Assembly (NCBI GenBank): GCA_030154265.1
Contig: JASKKH010000002.1
Coordinates: 1 to 64,000 of the forward strand
Length of the DNA: 64,000 nt
Direction of reading: 5' to 3'
DNA from: Clostridia bacterium
Lineage (GTDB): Bacteria; Bacillota; DSM-521; Neomoorellales; Neomoorellaceae
Below the pieces are notes generated by a model that ran no database searches, was not told the DNA's origin, and saw only the letters and a program-made list of their open reading frames with translations. Positions 35,648-45,344 of the stretch are shown here, piece by piece. A program made the position numbers and the translations under genes. Each line of letters opens with the position of its first letter. Positions within the stretch are counted from its first letter, which is position 1.

Positions 35648-37123
35648 ATGGCTAATCAAAAAATGCAAAATTGGTTATATAAGAGAGCATCTCTTACCCC
35701 TAATCGAATAGCATTTATTACAGAGGAAGGTCAATGTACTTTTGCCGAATTAAATAAGAGAGCAGTACAAATGGCTTATCGGTTTGGTACTTTGGGGATA
35801 AAAAAAGGAGATCATATTGCTATCTTAGCAAAAAATAATCTTCGTAGTGTGCTGGTCATAAATGCACTACATTATATAGGGGCAGTTATAATTTTTTTAA
35901 ATAATCGTCTAACTTCTTATGAATTATTATGGCAAATAAAAGATTCGGATGCTAAGATGCTAATTTATGACCCTACTTATTCTGACAAAGTAAATAATCT
36001 AAAGAAATATAATCAACTATTAGATTTCTTTTCCTATGATGAATTAAGTGATATTAAACAAACAAAAGTCCCATTACAATTTGAAATAGACTTAGAGTCA
36101 AATGAAGCAATTATTTATACATCAGGGACAACAGGATATCCTAAAGGTGTAATGTTAACATATGGCAATCATTGGTGGAGTGCGATTGCCTCTTCATTAA
36201 ACCTTGGACTTTATCATGAAGATTGTTGGTTGGCATGTGTTCCTATTTACCATGTAAGCGGCTTATCAATTTTAATGAGAGGCTTGATTTATGGAATTCC
36301 AGTGGTCTTACAAGAAAGTTTTAATCCAGAATTAGTTAATTATGCAATTTTTAAACGAGATGTTACTATAGTATCAGTTGTTAGTGCAATGTTAACTAAT
36401 TTGTTGGAGGATTTAGGGACATCAAATTATCCAGAAAAATTTCGATGTATGCTGTTGGGTGGAGGTCCTGTGCCTTATTCTTTATTGCAGGAATGTAAAG
36501 CACATAGGGTCCCTGTTTTCCAAACATATGGAATGACAGAAACTGCTTCACAAATTGCTACATTAGCCCCAGAATATATGTTAAAAAAAATGGGCTCAGC
36601 AGGTAAGGCATTATTTCCGGTACAATTAAAAATTGAAAACAATGAAATTCCAACTAAGCCTGGTGAAGTTGGTGAAATTGTAGTAAAAGGGCCAAATGTA
36701 ACAAAGGGGTATTATAATAGGCCAGAGCAAACAGAAAAAACAATCCAAGATGGTTGGTTATATACTGGTGATATTGGTTATTTCGACGAGGACGGTTTTC
36801 TTTATATACTTGATCGCAGAACAGACCTGATAATTTCTGGCGGGGAAAATGTTTATCCTGCTGAAATCGAAACCGTTTTATTATCCCACGAAGCGATAGA
36901 AGACGCAGGTGTAACGGGAATAAAGCATGAGAAATGGGGGGAAGTTCCTGTTGCATTTGTAAAAATTCGTGATGGAAGAAATGTCAATGAAAAACAAATA
37001 ATAGCATTTTGTGAGAAAAGACTAGCACGTTATAAAGTTCCCGTTTCTGTTTATTTTGTTAATTATATACCGCGTAATGCTTCGAAGAAGTTATTAAGAA
37101 GGAAACTCTTAGAGCTCATCTGA
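35648..37123 (+). CDS. menE: O-succinylbenzoate-CoA ligase
   Basis: A 491-residue adenylate-forming enzyme. It has the P-loop-like motif IIYTSGTTGYPKGVML, FQTYGMTETASQ, the hinge DGWLYTGDIGYFDEDGFLYI with LDRRTDLIISGGENVYPAEI, and a C-terminal Lys in RNASKKLLRR. It activates O-succinylbenzoate with ATP and CoA. The ATG at 35648 lies 100 bp after menB, beyond the terminator. menC follows by 15 bp. Confidence 0.95.
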   Translation: MANQKMQNWLYKRASLTPNRIAFITEEGQCTFAELNKRAVQMAYRFGTLGIKKGDHIAILAKNNLRSVLVINALHYIGAVIIFLNNRLTSYELLWQIKDSDAKMLIYDPTYSDKVNNLKKYNQLLDFFSYDELSDIKQTKVPLQFEIDLESNEAIIYTSGTTGYPKGVMLTYGNHWWSAIASSLNLGLYHEDCWLACVPIYHVSGLSILMRGLIYGIPVVLQESFNPELVNYAIFKRDVTIVSVVSAMLTNLLEDLGTSNYPEKFRCMLLGGGPVPYSLLQECKAHRVPVFQTYGMTETASQIATLAPEYMLKKMGSAGKALFPVQLKIENNEIPTKPGEVGEIVVKGPNVTKGYYNRPEQTEKTIQDGWLYTGDIGYFDEDGFLYILDRRTDLIISGGENVYPAEIETVLLSHEAIEDAGVTGIKHEKWGEVPVAFVKIRDGRNVNEKQIIAFCEKRLARYKVPVSVYFVNYIPRNASKKLLRRKLLELI

Positions 37124-37138
37124 ATAGTTGGAGGAGAC

Positions 37139-38254
37139 ATGATCGATTTAAAAAGAATTATACTTCGTCAAATTAGGATGAAATTAAAAGCACCGTTTAC
37201 AACAAGCTGGGGCTCCATCCAAGAGCGTGATTTGGTTATCGTGGAAATACATAATAATGAAGGTTTAATCGGGTGGGGGGAAGGTGTAGCTTTTTCTGCT
37301 CCATGGTATACAGAAGAAACAATTAAAACAACATGGCATATGCTGGAAGACTTTTTAATACCAATTTTACTTAAAAATAAAATAAGTCATCCTCAAGAAG
37401 TTTCATGTCTTTTTTCTAAAATACGAAAAAATAATATGGCCAAAGCAGCGATAGAAGGTGCAGTATGGGACTTATATGCTAAAAGTAAAAAAATTACTTT
37501 GGCCGAAGCCATTGGTGGCAATAAACAAAAAATTGAAGTTGGTGTAGCAATAGGTATAAAACCTGTTGAACAATTATTAAAACAAATTTCCTTTTTTATA
37601 GAGCAAGGCTATAAAAGGATTAAGATTAAAATAAAGCCTGGACTTGAGAGAAGGTTTTTAGAACCGATTCGAGAAAACTTTCCCAAAATACCTTTAATGG
37701 TAGATGCTAATTCTGCTTATACCTTAAAAGATATAAATCTTCTTAAAGTTTTTGATAAGTACAATCTGATGATGATTGAACAACCGCTTGCCCCGGATGA
37801 TATTATTGACCATGCTAAACTTCAAAAAGAGTTACAAACTCCTATTTGTTTAGATGAAAGCATTAATTCTTACGAAGATGCCAGAAAAGCAATTGAATTA
37901 GGTAGTTGTAAAATAATTAATATAAAAATTGGGCGTGTTGGGGGAATATTGGAAGCAAAACGAATCCATGATCTTTGTAGTGAAAAAGGAATTCCAGTAT
38001 GGTGTGGAGGAATGCTTGAGTCTGGTATAGGAAGAGCACATAATATTGCCCTTACAACCTTAAATAACTTTATTTTACCTGGAGATACCTCGGGTTCTTG
38101 TCGCTATTGGGAAAAGGATATTATAGAACCTGAAGTTATTGTTAAAAATGGTGTAATAGAAGTACCAGAAAAATACGGCCTTGGGTTTAACGTTAATATA
38201 CATGAATTAGAAAAAGTAACTATCCATAAAAAAGTATTTGAGAATAAAATCTAG
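37139..38254 (+). CDS. menC: O-succinylbenzoate synthase
   Basis: A 371-residue enolase-superfamily enzyme dehydrating the MenH product. It contains the KIKIK pair of catalytic lysines (about 160-164), metal ligands in [20 protein letters not shown] and CLDESINS, and the second lysine face [10 protein letters not shown]. This subgroup also includes N-acylamino acid racemases, but the men context fixes the role. The ATG follows GGAGG. No men terminator is visible before the trp promoter. Confidence 0.94.
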   Translation: MIDLKRIILRQIRMKLKAPFTTSWGSIQERDLVIVEIHNNEGLIGWGEGVAFSAPWYTEETIKTTWHMLEDFLIPILLKNKISHPQEVSCLFSKIRKNNMAKAAIEGAVWDLYAKSKKITLAEAIGGNKQKIEVGVAIGIKPVEQLLKQISFFIEQGYKRIKIKIKPGLERRFLEPIRENFPKIPLMVDANSAYTLKDINLLKVFDKYNLMMIEQPLAPDDIIDHAKLQKELQTPICLDESINSYEDARKAIELGSCKIINIKIGRVGGILEAKRIHDLCSEKGIPVWCGGMLESGIGRAHNIALTTLNNFILPGDTSGSCRYWEKDIIEPEVIVKNGVIEVPEKYGLGFNVNIHELEKVTIHKKVFENKI

Positions 38255-38291
38255 ATATTTTTAATATTCATTTTGCAAGTATAAAATATCA

Positions 38292-38321
38292 TTGACAAAC
38301 ATTAACTTATGGTGGTAGTAT
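38292..38321 (+). promoter_or_regulatory. trp operon promoter
   Basis: TTGACA (38292-38297), an 18-nt spacer and TAGTAT (38316-38321). Transcription would start about 38328, just before the NAG-repeat leader. Confidence 0.65.
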
Positions 38322-38340
38322 TATATCGACAATTGAATTT

Positions 38341-38429
38341 GAGTAGAGAAGAGCTAAGATTGAGTTAAGCTGAGAGTGGAGCAAGGTTAAGCTGAGAGTA
38401 TAGTAAGGTTGAGTTTAGGTTTGAGAGAG
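38341..38429 (+). promoter_or_regulatory. trp leader: NAG-repeat array resembling a TRAP binding site
   Basis: At least 14 GAG, UAG or AAG triplets occur in 89 nt, for example at 38341, 38344, 38351, 38356, 38362, 38367, 38372, 38379, 38383, 38389, 38394, 38401, 38405, 38411, 38416, 38423 and 38427. Most gaps are 1 to 4 nt. In Bacillus the tryptophan-activated TRAP ring binds eleven such triplets in the trpE leader. A GAGCAAGGTT segment at 38379-38388 inside the array can pair with the 5' arm of the following terminator (AACCAGTGCTC, 38432-38442: 5 + 4 bp around a small internal loop), giving a possible antiterminator that TRAP binding would block. No T-box element was seen. The gene for TRAP (mtrB) is not in this window. 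Confidence 0.6.
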
Positions 38430-38431
38430 CT

Positions 38432-38465
38432 AACCAGTGCTCACTTTGAGTACTGGTTTTTATTT
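38432..38465 (+). terminator. Attenuator terminator in the trp leader
   Basis: AACCAGTGCTC pairs with GAGTACTGGTT (one G-U) around a 5-nt loop, followed by TTTTATTTTA. It lies 25 nt before the trpE start and after the NAG-repeat array, so it can act as the OFF state of an attenuator. Confidence 0.8.
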
Positions 38466-38489
38466 TACCTTTTTGGGGGGAGATGTGTA

Positions 38490-39962
38490 TTGGTAATCGA
38501 GCCTGATTTTAAAACTTACCAATCTCTTGCTAAAGATGCACCTTATGTTCCAGTTTGGACAGAAATATTAGCTGATACCGAAACTCCCATTTCTTTATAT
38601 TTAAAACTTGGTAATTCTTCTAATAGTTTTTTACTTGAAAGCGTAGAAGGTGGAGAAAGGTTAGGCCGGTATTCCATCATAGGCTATAATCCTTTACTAA
38701 CCTTTAAAACTATAAATGGGAAAGCTTATACCGTTACTGTGGGTCAGGAGAAAGAACTAACAGAGAAGCCTTTAGATGCTTTATATAAATTAATCAATCA
38801 GCTATCCTTGCCACCAATAACTGAACCTCGTTTCCTCGGAGGTTTGGTGGGGTTTTTGGGATATGATTTGGTACGTGAATTGGAGAATTTACCAGAGCAT
38901 GAAAATGATGATTTAGAGCTACCTAGTACTTATCTAACATTACACCAAGAACTCTTAATTTACGATCATGTCAAACGAACAGTCCGAGTAGCTTATTTGG
39001 GACGTGGCGGCGAGATGACAAAAGATGGCTATGAGAAAGCCGTGGAAAAGGTAAAGGAGATCGTAAAAAAAATAAGTACTCCAATGGTTACTGAAAAAGT
39101 TAACAGTGAATTTTCTTTAATAGGCTCTTGGGAGGCGAATTTAACCCGTAAGGAATTCATGGAACGGGTAGAAAAAGCTAAGGAATATATAGCTGCAGGA
39201 GATATATTTCAGGTAGTTCTCTCCCAAAGGTTTAATTCGCCGTATAAAGGAGATCCCTTAGTTATTTATCGGCAGCTTCGTGCACTTAATCCTTCACCTT
39301 ACATGTTTTATCTTAATTATCCGGAAGTTCAATTGGTAGGGGCCTCTCCTGAAATGCTGGTACAGGTTGAAAATGGTGTAATTAACTATCGGCCAATTGC
39401 TGGTACTAGACCAAGAGGACACAGTGAAGCAGAAGATAGAGCTTTAGCACAGGAGCTTTCCAATGATGAAAAGGAACGGGCCGAGCACTTAATGCTTCTA
39501 GATTTGGGCCGGAACGATGTTGGCAAAGTGGCAGTGCCCGGAAGCATTCAGATACCGGAACAAATGGTTGTAGAATACTATTCTCATGTAATGCATCTGG
39601 TTTCCAGTATAACTGGTCGTTTAGCTCCAGGTAAAAACGCCCTGGATGCCCTGTTAGCTTGTTTTCCTGCAGGGACGGTTACTGGAGCACCAAAAGTCAG
39701 GGCCATGGAGATAATTGCTGAATTAGAAAAAGTTGCTCGAGGTCCTTACTCTGGTGCGGTTGGCTATTTTAGCCTTCATGGCAATCTTGATACCTGTATT
39801 ACCATTCGCAATATTGTTTTTACTTCAGGGCAGGCATTTGTGCAGGTAGGAGCAGGTATAGTAGCCGATTCTGATCCAGCAAGGGAGTATGATGAAACAA
39901 TTAATAAAGCCAGAGCTTTATTCAGAGTTTTGAGTGGCCAGGAGGTAAAATTATGCTCTTAA
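38490..39962 (+). CDS. trpE: Anthranilate synthase component I
   Basis: About 490 residues; it converts chorismate and ammonia to anthranilate with TrpG. The N-terminal domain carries the Trp-feedback element ([18 protein letters not shown]), and the chorismate-binding domain has [29 protein letters not shown] and [11 protein letters not shown]. The TTG at 38490 is 7 nt after GGGGGGAG; earlier in-frame codons lie in the leader and terminator and are not likely translated. Its end overlaps trpG by 10 bp. Confidence 0.95.
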   Translation: MVIEPDFKTYQSLAKDAPYVPVWTEILADTETPISLYLKLGNSSNSFLLESVEGGERLGRYSIIGYNPLLTFKTINGKAYTVTVGQEKELTEKPLDALYKLINQLSLPPITEPRFLGGLVGFLGYDLVRELENLPEHENDDLELPSTYLTLHQELLIYDHVKRTVRVAYLGRGGEMTKDGYEKAVEKVKEIVKKISTPMVTEKVNSEFSLIGSWEANLTRKEFMERVEKAKEYIAAGDIFQVVLSQRFNSPYKGDPLVIYRQLRALNPSPYMFYLNYPEVQLVGASPEMLVQVENGVINYRPIAGTRPRGHSEAEDRALAQELSNDEKERAEHLMLLDLGRNDVGKVAVPGSIQIPEQMVVEYYSHVMHLVSSITGRLAPGKNALDALLACFPAGTVTGAPKVRAMEIIAELEKVARGPYSGAVGYFSLHGNLDTCITIRNIVFTSGQAFVQVGAGIVADSDPAREYDETINKARALFRVLSGQEVKLCS

Positions 39963-40531
39963 TAATTGATAATTATGACTCATTTACTTACAACCTGGTT
40001 CAATATTTTCAAGAACTTGGCCAGGAGGTAATAGTAAAGCGTAATGATGCCATAACCATACCGGAAATTGAAAAATTGAATCCTCAGTTTTTAGTTATAT
40101 CTCCCGGGCCATGTACTCCAACAGAAGCTGGTATTTCTTTGGATGTCATAAGAAATTTTTCTGGGAAAATACCAATATTGGGTGTTTGCCTGGGACACCA
40201 GACAATTGCTCAGGCTCTTGGTGGTCGGGTGGTGAGAGCTAAAAGGTTGATGCATGGAAAAACTTCAACCATTTATCACGATGGGAAAACAATCTATAAA
40301 TGCTTACCCAACTCATTTACGGCTACCCGCTATCATTCCTTAATTGTTAAAGAAGATAGTTTACCTGCTTGTTTAGAGATAACGGCTAGAAGTGAAAATG
40401 GTGAACTTATGGGTTTGCGTCACCGCTTTTTACCTATAGAGGGAGTTCAATTTCATCCTGAATCAATTTTAACAACAGTTGGTAAAAAATTACTTAATAA
40501 TTTTTTAGAAACCTATAGAGGGTATTGTTAA
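39953..40531 (+). CDS. trpG: Anthranilate synthase component II (glutamine amidotransferase)
   Basis: A 192-residue class I amidotransferase. It has the catalytic Cys in [15 protein letters not shown] (about residue 79) and the His/Glu pair in [11 protein letters not shown]. It delivers ammonia to TrpE; in many bacteria one such protein also serves p-aminobenzoate synthesis. The ATG overlaps trpE and follows CCAGGAGG. Confidence 0.95.
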   Translation: MLLIIDNYDSFTYNLVQYFQELGQEVIVKRNDAITIPEIEKLNPQFLVISPGPCTPTEAGISLDVIRNFSGKIPILGVCLGHQTIAQALGGRVVRAKRLMHGKTSTIYHDGKTIYKCLPNSFTATRYHSLIVKEDSLPACLEITARSENGELMGLRHRFLPIEGVQFHPESILTTVGKKLLNNFLETYRGYC

Positions 40532-40567
40532 CGTCCTAAGACGAGTAATTTTAGAGAGGAGCTGAGT

Positions 40568-41593
40568 TTGAGAATGTTAAAACCTATAATTAGCAAAGTA
40601 GTAGAGGGACAATCTTTAAACGAGATGGAAGCTGAGAAAGCAATGGATATTATCATGTCGGGAGAGGGTACACAAGCTCAAATAGGTGCTTTTTTAACAG
40701 CTTTACGCCTGAAAGGTGAGACAGTTGAGGAAATAACCGGCTTTGCTCGTAGTATGCGCCGCCGGGCAGCATCTATAGTACCCAAAACCAGGACTTTTGT
40801 AGATACATGCGGTACCGGTGGAGATGGCAGTCAAACTTTTAATATTTCTACAACAGCTGCTTTTGTAGTTGCAGGAGCTGGGGTAGCTGTAGCTAAGCAT
40901 GGTAATCGTTCAGTATCAAGTCGCTGTGGTAGTGCTGATATGTTGGAAGCGTTGGGTATAAAAATAGACCTACCCCCGGAAGCTGTGGCTTGTTGTTTAG
41001 AAGAGGTAGGGATGGCATTTCTCTTTGCTCCTGTCTTTCATAGTGCCATGAAACATGCTGCAGGACCACGCCGGGAGATTGGTATTCGAACGGTTTTCAA
41101 TCTTCTTGGGCCCTTAACAAACCCAGCTAGTGCTCCCTGCCAATTGATGGGCGTTTATGACCCCAATTTGACAGAAACAGTTGCTGGTGTTTTAAAACGT
41201 TTGGGAACTAAGAGAGCTTATGTAGTCCATGGTAGTGATGGTTTAGATGAAATATCAACTACTGGCGAAACTAAGATAACTGTTTTAGATAATGGGGAAA
41301 TAAAAACTTTTAATTTGACTCCTGAAGAGGTTGGTTTGCCCCGAGCCAGATTATCTGACCTGACTGGGGGTACTGCAGAAGACAATGCAAATATTGCTAA
41401 AGCAGTCCTTTCTGGAGAAAAAAGTCCGGCACGAGATATCGTTGTTCTTAATGCTGCTTTTGCCCTTTTAGCCGGGGGTGCTACATCTAACCTTACTAAA
41501 GCAATAGAAATTGCTAAGGAGAGTATAGACTCTGGTAGAGCATTAGCAAAACTTAAGGCTATGGTGGCTTGGGGGGAAAGTTGGGTTGCGTAA
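40568..41593 (+). CDS. trpD: Anthranilate phosphoribosyltransferase
   Basis: A 341-residue enzyme coupling anthranilate to PRPP. It has DTCGTGGDGSQTFNISTT (PRPP loop), KHGNRSVSSRCGSADMLEAL and HHA-type FNLLGPLTNPASA motifs. It starts at TTG 40568, 6 nt after GAGAGGAG; an ATG two codons later is possible. It overlaps trpC by 1 bp. Confidence 0.95.
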   Translation: MRMLKPIISKVVEGQSLNEMEAEKAMDIIMSGEGTQAQIGAFLTALRLKGETVEEITGFARSMRRRAASIVPKTRTFVDTCGTGGDGSQTFNISTTAAFVVAGAGVAVAKHGNRSVSSRCGSADMLEALGIKIDLPPEAVACCLEEVGMAFLFAPVFHSAMKHAAGPRREIGIRTVFNLLGPLTNPASAPCQLMGVYDPNLTETVAGVLKRLGTKRAYVVHGSDGLDEISTTGETKITVLDNGEIKTFNLTPEEVGLPRARLSDLTGGTAEDNANIAKAVLSGEKSPARDIVVLNAAFALLAGGATSNLTKAIEIAKESIDSGRALAKLKAMVAWGESWVA

Positions 41594-42381
41594 TGTTAAG
41601 TAAAATCTTAGAACAAAAAATTAAAGAAATAAGAGAAGCAAAAAAACGACTACCTTTATCAGATTTAGAAAAAAAAGTGTCAAATCTACCTTTAACCCGG
41701 GATTTTACTGTAGCACTTAAAAGAAAGGGCAATGGTCTTAACTTAATAGCAGAGCTAAAAAAAGCATCTCCGTCAAAGGGAATAATTAATGCTGACTTTG
41801 ATATTGAAGATCAGGCTCGGAAATATACAGCTGCAGGAGCGGCGGCAATTTCCGTCTTAACAGATAAACGATTTTTTAAAGGAAGCTTGGATTATCTTCC
41901 AAGAGTACGAAAGGTAATCTCCTGTCCTCTATTAAGAAAGGATTTTATTATTGACCCCTACCAAATTTATGAAGCAAGGGCTTTTGGAGCAGATGCTATT
42001 TTACTTATTGTAGCAGCTTTAGAAAAGTCGCAGCTAAAGGATTTTTTACATATAGCTCATAATCTTGGGTTAGCGGCTCTGGTTGAGGTTCATACAGTTT
42101 CAGAAATAGAAACAGCCGTTAATGCGGGTGCCCGAATTATTGGTATAAATAATCGCGATTTAAAAACTTTTGAGGTTGACTTAAATACAACTTTAAATTT
42201 AAGACCTTATATAAGACCCGGAATTATAGTTGTTAGTGAAAGTGGAATAAAAAATGAGGCTGATGCTAATTTTGTAGCAGAAGCCGGGATAGACGCAATA
42301 TTAGTTGGCGAGGCTTTAATGAGGAGTAAAGATATAGAGGCAAAGGTTAAGGAGTTGACTTTGAGAGATAAGGTTTGTTAG
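41593..42381 (+). CDS. trpC: Indole-3-glycerol phosphate synthase
   Basis: About 262 residues, a TIM-barrel enzyme. Conserved parts are LIAELKKASPSKGII, LRKDFIIDPYQIYEARAFGA, LVEVHTVSEIETA, GINNRDLKTFEVDL and VSESGIKNEADA. It closes the indole ring of the TrpF product. The ATG overlaps the trpD stop codon (TAATG), suggesting coupled translation. Confidence 0.95.
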   Translation: MLSKILEQKIKEIREAKKRLPLSDLEKKVSNLPLTRDFTVALKRKGNGLNLIAELKKASPSKGIINADFDIEDQARKYTAAGAAAISVLTDKRFFKGSLDYLPRVRKVISCPLLRKDFIIDPYQIYEARAFGADAILLIVAALEKSQLKDFLHIAHNLGLAALVEVHTVSEIETAVNAGARIIGINNRDLKTFEVDLNTTLNLRPYIRPGIIVVSESGIKNEADANFVAEAGIDAILVGEALMRSKDIEAKVKELTLRDKVC

Positions 42382-42423
42382 TTGTTGTAACTATTTGGAA
42401 GTACTATAGGGGAGCTATTCCTA

Positions 42424-43047
42424 ATGGTCAAAGTAAAAATTTGCGGGATTAAAACTTGGGAAGAGGCAAAAAGTGTCATTGATTTGGGTGTTGATATCAT
42501 AGGTTTTGTCTTCGCCAAAAGTCCCAGACAAGTAAAGCCAGAGACTGCAAAAGAAATAATAAAAAAACTGCCTCCTTTTGTTACTAGTGTAGGTGTCTTT
42601 GTAAATGAACCAAAGGACAGGCTGATAGAAATTGCCTATTATTGTCAATTAGATATCCTTCAACTTCATGGGGATGAGACACCAGAATATTGTGAAGGAA
42701 TCTCTAAACGGTTAATTAAGGCTTTTAGAGTTAAGGATACCAGCTATTTGGAGGCAATGAAACTTTACAAGAATGTAAAAGGCTTTTTACTTGATGCTTA
42801 TGTTAAGGGAGTTGCTGGCGGTACAGCTAAAACATTTAATTGGGAATTAGCTAAAACTGCTTCCAGCAGTGGAAGGCCTATAATTCTTGCTGGCGGTTTA
42901 ACCCCCAAAAATGTTGGTAAGGCCATTAAGATCGTTAAACCGTATGCGGTTGATGTTTCTAGTGGTGTTGAAACTAATGGTTATAAAGATCCAGTTAAAA
43001 TAGCTGCTTTTTTAAAAGCAATTAATCAATGGGAGAAGGAGATTTAA
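42424..43047 (+). CDS. trpF: Phosphoribosylanthranilate isomerase
   Basis: A 207-residue TIM-barrel enzyme with [13 protein letters not shown] (catalytic Cys at about residue 7), [29 protein letters not shown] and [14 protein letters not shown] plus [14 protein letters not shown]. It is a separate gene rather than fused to trpC. trpB begins 1 bp after its stop. Confidence 0.95.
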   Translation: MVKVKICGIKTWEEAKSVIDLGVDIIGFVFAKSPRQVKPETAKEIIKKLPPFVTSVGVFVNEPKDRLIEIAYYCQLDILQLHGDETPEYCEGISKRLIKAFRVKDTSYLEAMKLYKNVKGFLLDAYVKGVAGGTAKTFNWELAKTASSSGRPIILAGGLTPKNVGKAIKIVKPYAVDVSSGVETNGYKDPVKIAAFLKAINQWEKEI

Positions 43048-43048
43048 A

Positions 43049-44257
43049 ATGGAATATCCAGATAAACGAGGCTATTATGGCGCCTTTGGAGGACGGTTTG
43101 TACCGGAAACTCTTATACCGGCACTTGAAGAATTAGAAGCAGCTTATTTAGATGCCAAACAAGATGCGAATTTTAAGAAAGAGTTAGAAAGTTATCTTAA
43201 AGAATATGCTGGTCGGCCCACAACCTTATATTATGCTGAAAATTTAACCAAGTATCTTGGTGGAGCTCGTATTTATCTTAAACGTGAAGACTTAAATCAT
43301 ACAGGTTCTCACAAACTTAATAACGTTCTGGGCCAGGCTTTACTTGCGGTTCGTATGGGGAAAAAACGTATTATTGCTGAGACTGGAGCAGGGCAGCATG
43401 GTGTGGCAACGGCAACAGTTGCGGCTTTATTGGGATTAGAATCTGACATTTATATGGGAACAGAGGATACACGTCGTCAGGAATTAAATGTGTTTCGGAT
43501 GGAATTAATGGGTTCTAAGGTGATACCAGTAGATGCTGGTAGTGCTACCCTAAAGGACGCTATTAATGAAGCTTTACGAGATTGGGTTACTAACGTAAGA
43601 ACAACATATTACCTACTTGGATCAGTAGTAGGACCTCATCCTTATCCGATGATGGTACGAGATTTTCAAGCTATTATCGGTAATGAAGTAAAACAGCAAA
43701 TTCTAGAACAAACCGGAAGGTTGCCTGATCACCTTATTGCTTGTGTTGGCGGTGGTAGTAACTCCATTGGCCTTTTCTATCCCTTTATTAAAGATGAAGG
43801 GGTTAAAATGTGGGGTGCAGAAGCTGCTGGTCGAGGGTTAAATAGTGGGGAACATGCTGCTTCCATAACTGCCGGTCGCCCTGGTGTTCTTCAAGGAGCT
43901 TACAGCTATGTTTTACAAGATGATAATGGGCAGATTCAATTGGCCTATTCAGTATCCGCAGGTTTAGACCATCCAGGCGTTGGTCCTGAGCATAGTTACC
44001 TTAATGATATTGGTAGAGTTAGTTATACAGGAATAACTGATACTGAAGCATTAGAGGCTTTTAAATTATTAAGTCGAACTGAAGGCATCATCCCGGCTTT
44101 AGAAAGTGCTCATGCCGTAGCCCTGGCTATTAAGATGGCACCAGAACTGTCGTCTGAGCAAACTATCGTTGTTAACTTATCTGGTCGCGGTGATAAGGAT
44201 GTCCAGCAGGTTGCAGCTATTCTTGGTAATGGGGGGATAAAACGTGGGTGTAAATAG
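43049..44257 (+). CDS. trpB: Tryptophan synthase beta chain
   Basis: A 402-residue PLP enzyme (TrpB1 type) joining indole and serine. The PLP lysine is in [13 protein letters not shown], the channel region [15 protein letters not shown] follows, phosphate binding is [13 protein letters not shown], and [12 protein letters not shown] is the COMM-type region. The ATG follows GGAGAAGGAG. The 3' end overlaps trpA by 14 bp. Confidence 0.96.
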   Translation: MEYPDKRGYYGAFGGRFVPETLIPALEELEAAYLDAKQDANFKKELESYLKEYAGRPTTLYYAENLTKYLGGARIYLKREDLNHTGSHKLNNVLGQALLAVRMGKKRIIAETGAGQHGVATATVAALLGLESDIYMGTEDTRRQELNVFRMELMGSKVIPVDAGSATLKDAINEALRDWVTNVRTTYYLLGSVVGPHPYPMMVRDFQAIIGNEVKQQILEQTGRLPDHLIACVGGGSNSIGLFYPFIKDEGVKMWGAEAAGRGLNSGEHAASITAGRPGVLQGAYSYVLQDDNGQIQLAYSVSAGLDHPGVGPEHSYLNDIGRVSYTGITDTEALEAFKLLSRTEGIIPALESAHAVALAIKMAPELSSEQTIVVNLSGRGDKDVQQVAAILGNGGIKRGCK

Positions 44258-45026
44258 GTTAACCAAGGCCTTTAGTGCTAGAAAGACGGAAGGCCGTAAA
44301 GCTTTAATTATATACCTTTCTGCTGGGGATCCATCATTGGAAATGACAGCCAGGGCTGTACAGGAGCTAAGTGAAGCGGGAGTAGATATTATTGAGTTGG
44401 GGGTACCTTTTTCAGACCCAATAGCTGATGGGCCTGTAATTCAGGCTGCCAGTAACCGTGCTCTATCTTCTTTAACTAATTTGAAGAAAATAATAGAGCT
44501 AGTAAAAGAATTGCGCTCTAAGGTAAAAATACCGTTAGTACTCATGAGTTATTATAATCCCTTTCTACAGTACGGTATCGAGAGGTTAGCTGCTGACTTA
44601 GATGCAGCAGAGGCTGATGGTGTTATTATTCCTGATTTACCGTTAGAGGAGAATACTTTTTTAAGGGAAAGCCTGGATAAGAAAAATATTGCCACTATTC
44701 CTTTGGTCGCTCCAACAACACCAAAGGAAAGATTAAATAAAATAACGAAAACAGCTAGTGGATTTGTTTATTGTGTATCATTAACAGGAGTAACTGGCGC
44801 AAGAGAAGATTTACCACCAGGAATTAAGGAATATTTAGAAAGGGTTCGAGATATAACTGATATACCCATAGCAGTAGGATTTGGTATTAATGGTCCGGAA
44901 CAAGCCAGACAATTATCACCGTTATGTGACGGTATTATTGTTGGCAGTGCTGTTGTTCGTACCCTACATGAGGAAGGAATATCAAAGACTATTGAGTTAG
45001 TGAAGAAATTACGTCAAAGTATCTAA
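44244..45026 (+). CDS. trpA: Tryptophan synthase alpha chain
   Basis: A 260-residue TIM-barrel lyase that cleaves indole-3-glycerol phosphate to indole. Motifs: [34 protein letters not shown] with the catalytic Glu and Asp, and [18 protein letters not shown] start inside the 3' end of trpB gives a coupled pair. It ends the complete trpEGDCFBA set. No terminator lies directly after it. Confidence 0.95.
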   Translation: MGVNRLTKAFSARKTEGRKALIIYLSAGDPSLEMTARAVQELSEAGVDIIELGVPFSDPIADGPVIQAASNRALSSLTNLKKIIELVKELRSKVKIPLVLMSYYNPFLQYGIERLAADLDAAEADGVIIPDLPLEENTFLRESLDKKNIATIPLVAPTTPKERLNKITKTASGFVYCVSLTGVTGAREDLPPGIKEYLERVRDITDIPIAVGFGINGPEQARQLSPLCDGIIVGSAVVRTLHEEGISKTIELVKKLRQSI

Positions 45027-45062
45027 AAAATAAATTACTTACAGTACAGTTTAATAATACCT

Positions 45063-45090
45063 TGCCAGGAGTAGTAAGCTGTGCTATATT
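45063..45090 (+). promoter_or_regulatory. Candidate aroF promoter
   Basis: TTGCCA (45063-45068), a 16-nt spacer and TATATT (45085-45090). A start near 45097 would make the UAG repeats the very 5' end of the aroF mRNA. Confidence 0.5.
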
Positions 45091-45097
45091 TAAGGTG

Positions 45098-45139
45098 TAG
45101 AATGGTAGGTAGTTTGGTAGATAGTTTTTTAGTAGATAG
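45098..45139 (+). promoter_or_regulatory. UAG-repeat element in the aroF leader
   Basis: TAG occurs at 45098, 45106, 45110, 45118, 45122, 45130, 45133 and 45137, mostly in a GGTAGNTAGTTT-like pattern of about 12 nt. Two more lie at 45192 and 45200. The triplets alternate 1- and 5-nt gaps, unlike classical TRAP spacing but with a similar average density. It may be a protein-binding RNA element shared in logic with the trp leader, or a simple tandem repeat. Confidence 0.4.
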
Positions 45140-45229
45140 TACTTATTGGTTTATTATTTAGTTTTATTCTAAACTATTAAATGTATAACGGTAGGATGGT
45201 AGTATGGCAGGAGGAACTATTTGAAAAAT

Positions 45230-45265
45230 AACGTCACTCCTGGCAGGGGTGGCGTTTTGTTTTTT
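45230..45265 (+). terminator. Intrinsic terminator in the aroF leader
   Basis: AACGTCACTCC pairs with GGGGTGGCGTT (11 bp, two G-U) around a 5-nt loop TGGCA, followed by TTTTGTTTTTTC. It lies 80 nt before aroF, so it either ends trp read-through or attenuates aroF. Its ACTCCTGGCA is exactly complementary to TGCCAGGAGT at 45063-45072. Confidence 0.75.
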
Positions 45266-45344
45266 CTATCTTCCAAGCGAACCTCCATAAAACAAATTTG
45301 TAGATGTCTAAGTATGACATTAGTGTTTTTAGAGGGGGGTTACA

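Noticed and set aside
38340-38470. T-box riboswitch upstream of trpE
   Set aside because: No specifier loop or AGGGTGGNACCGCG-like T-box sequence; the NAG array and terminator fit attenuation by an RNA-binding protein better.
45200-45265. T-box upstream of aroF
   Set aside because: GGGGTGGCGTTTT resembles part of a T-box by eye, but it is the terminator 3' arm and the conserved T-box sequence is absent.
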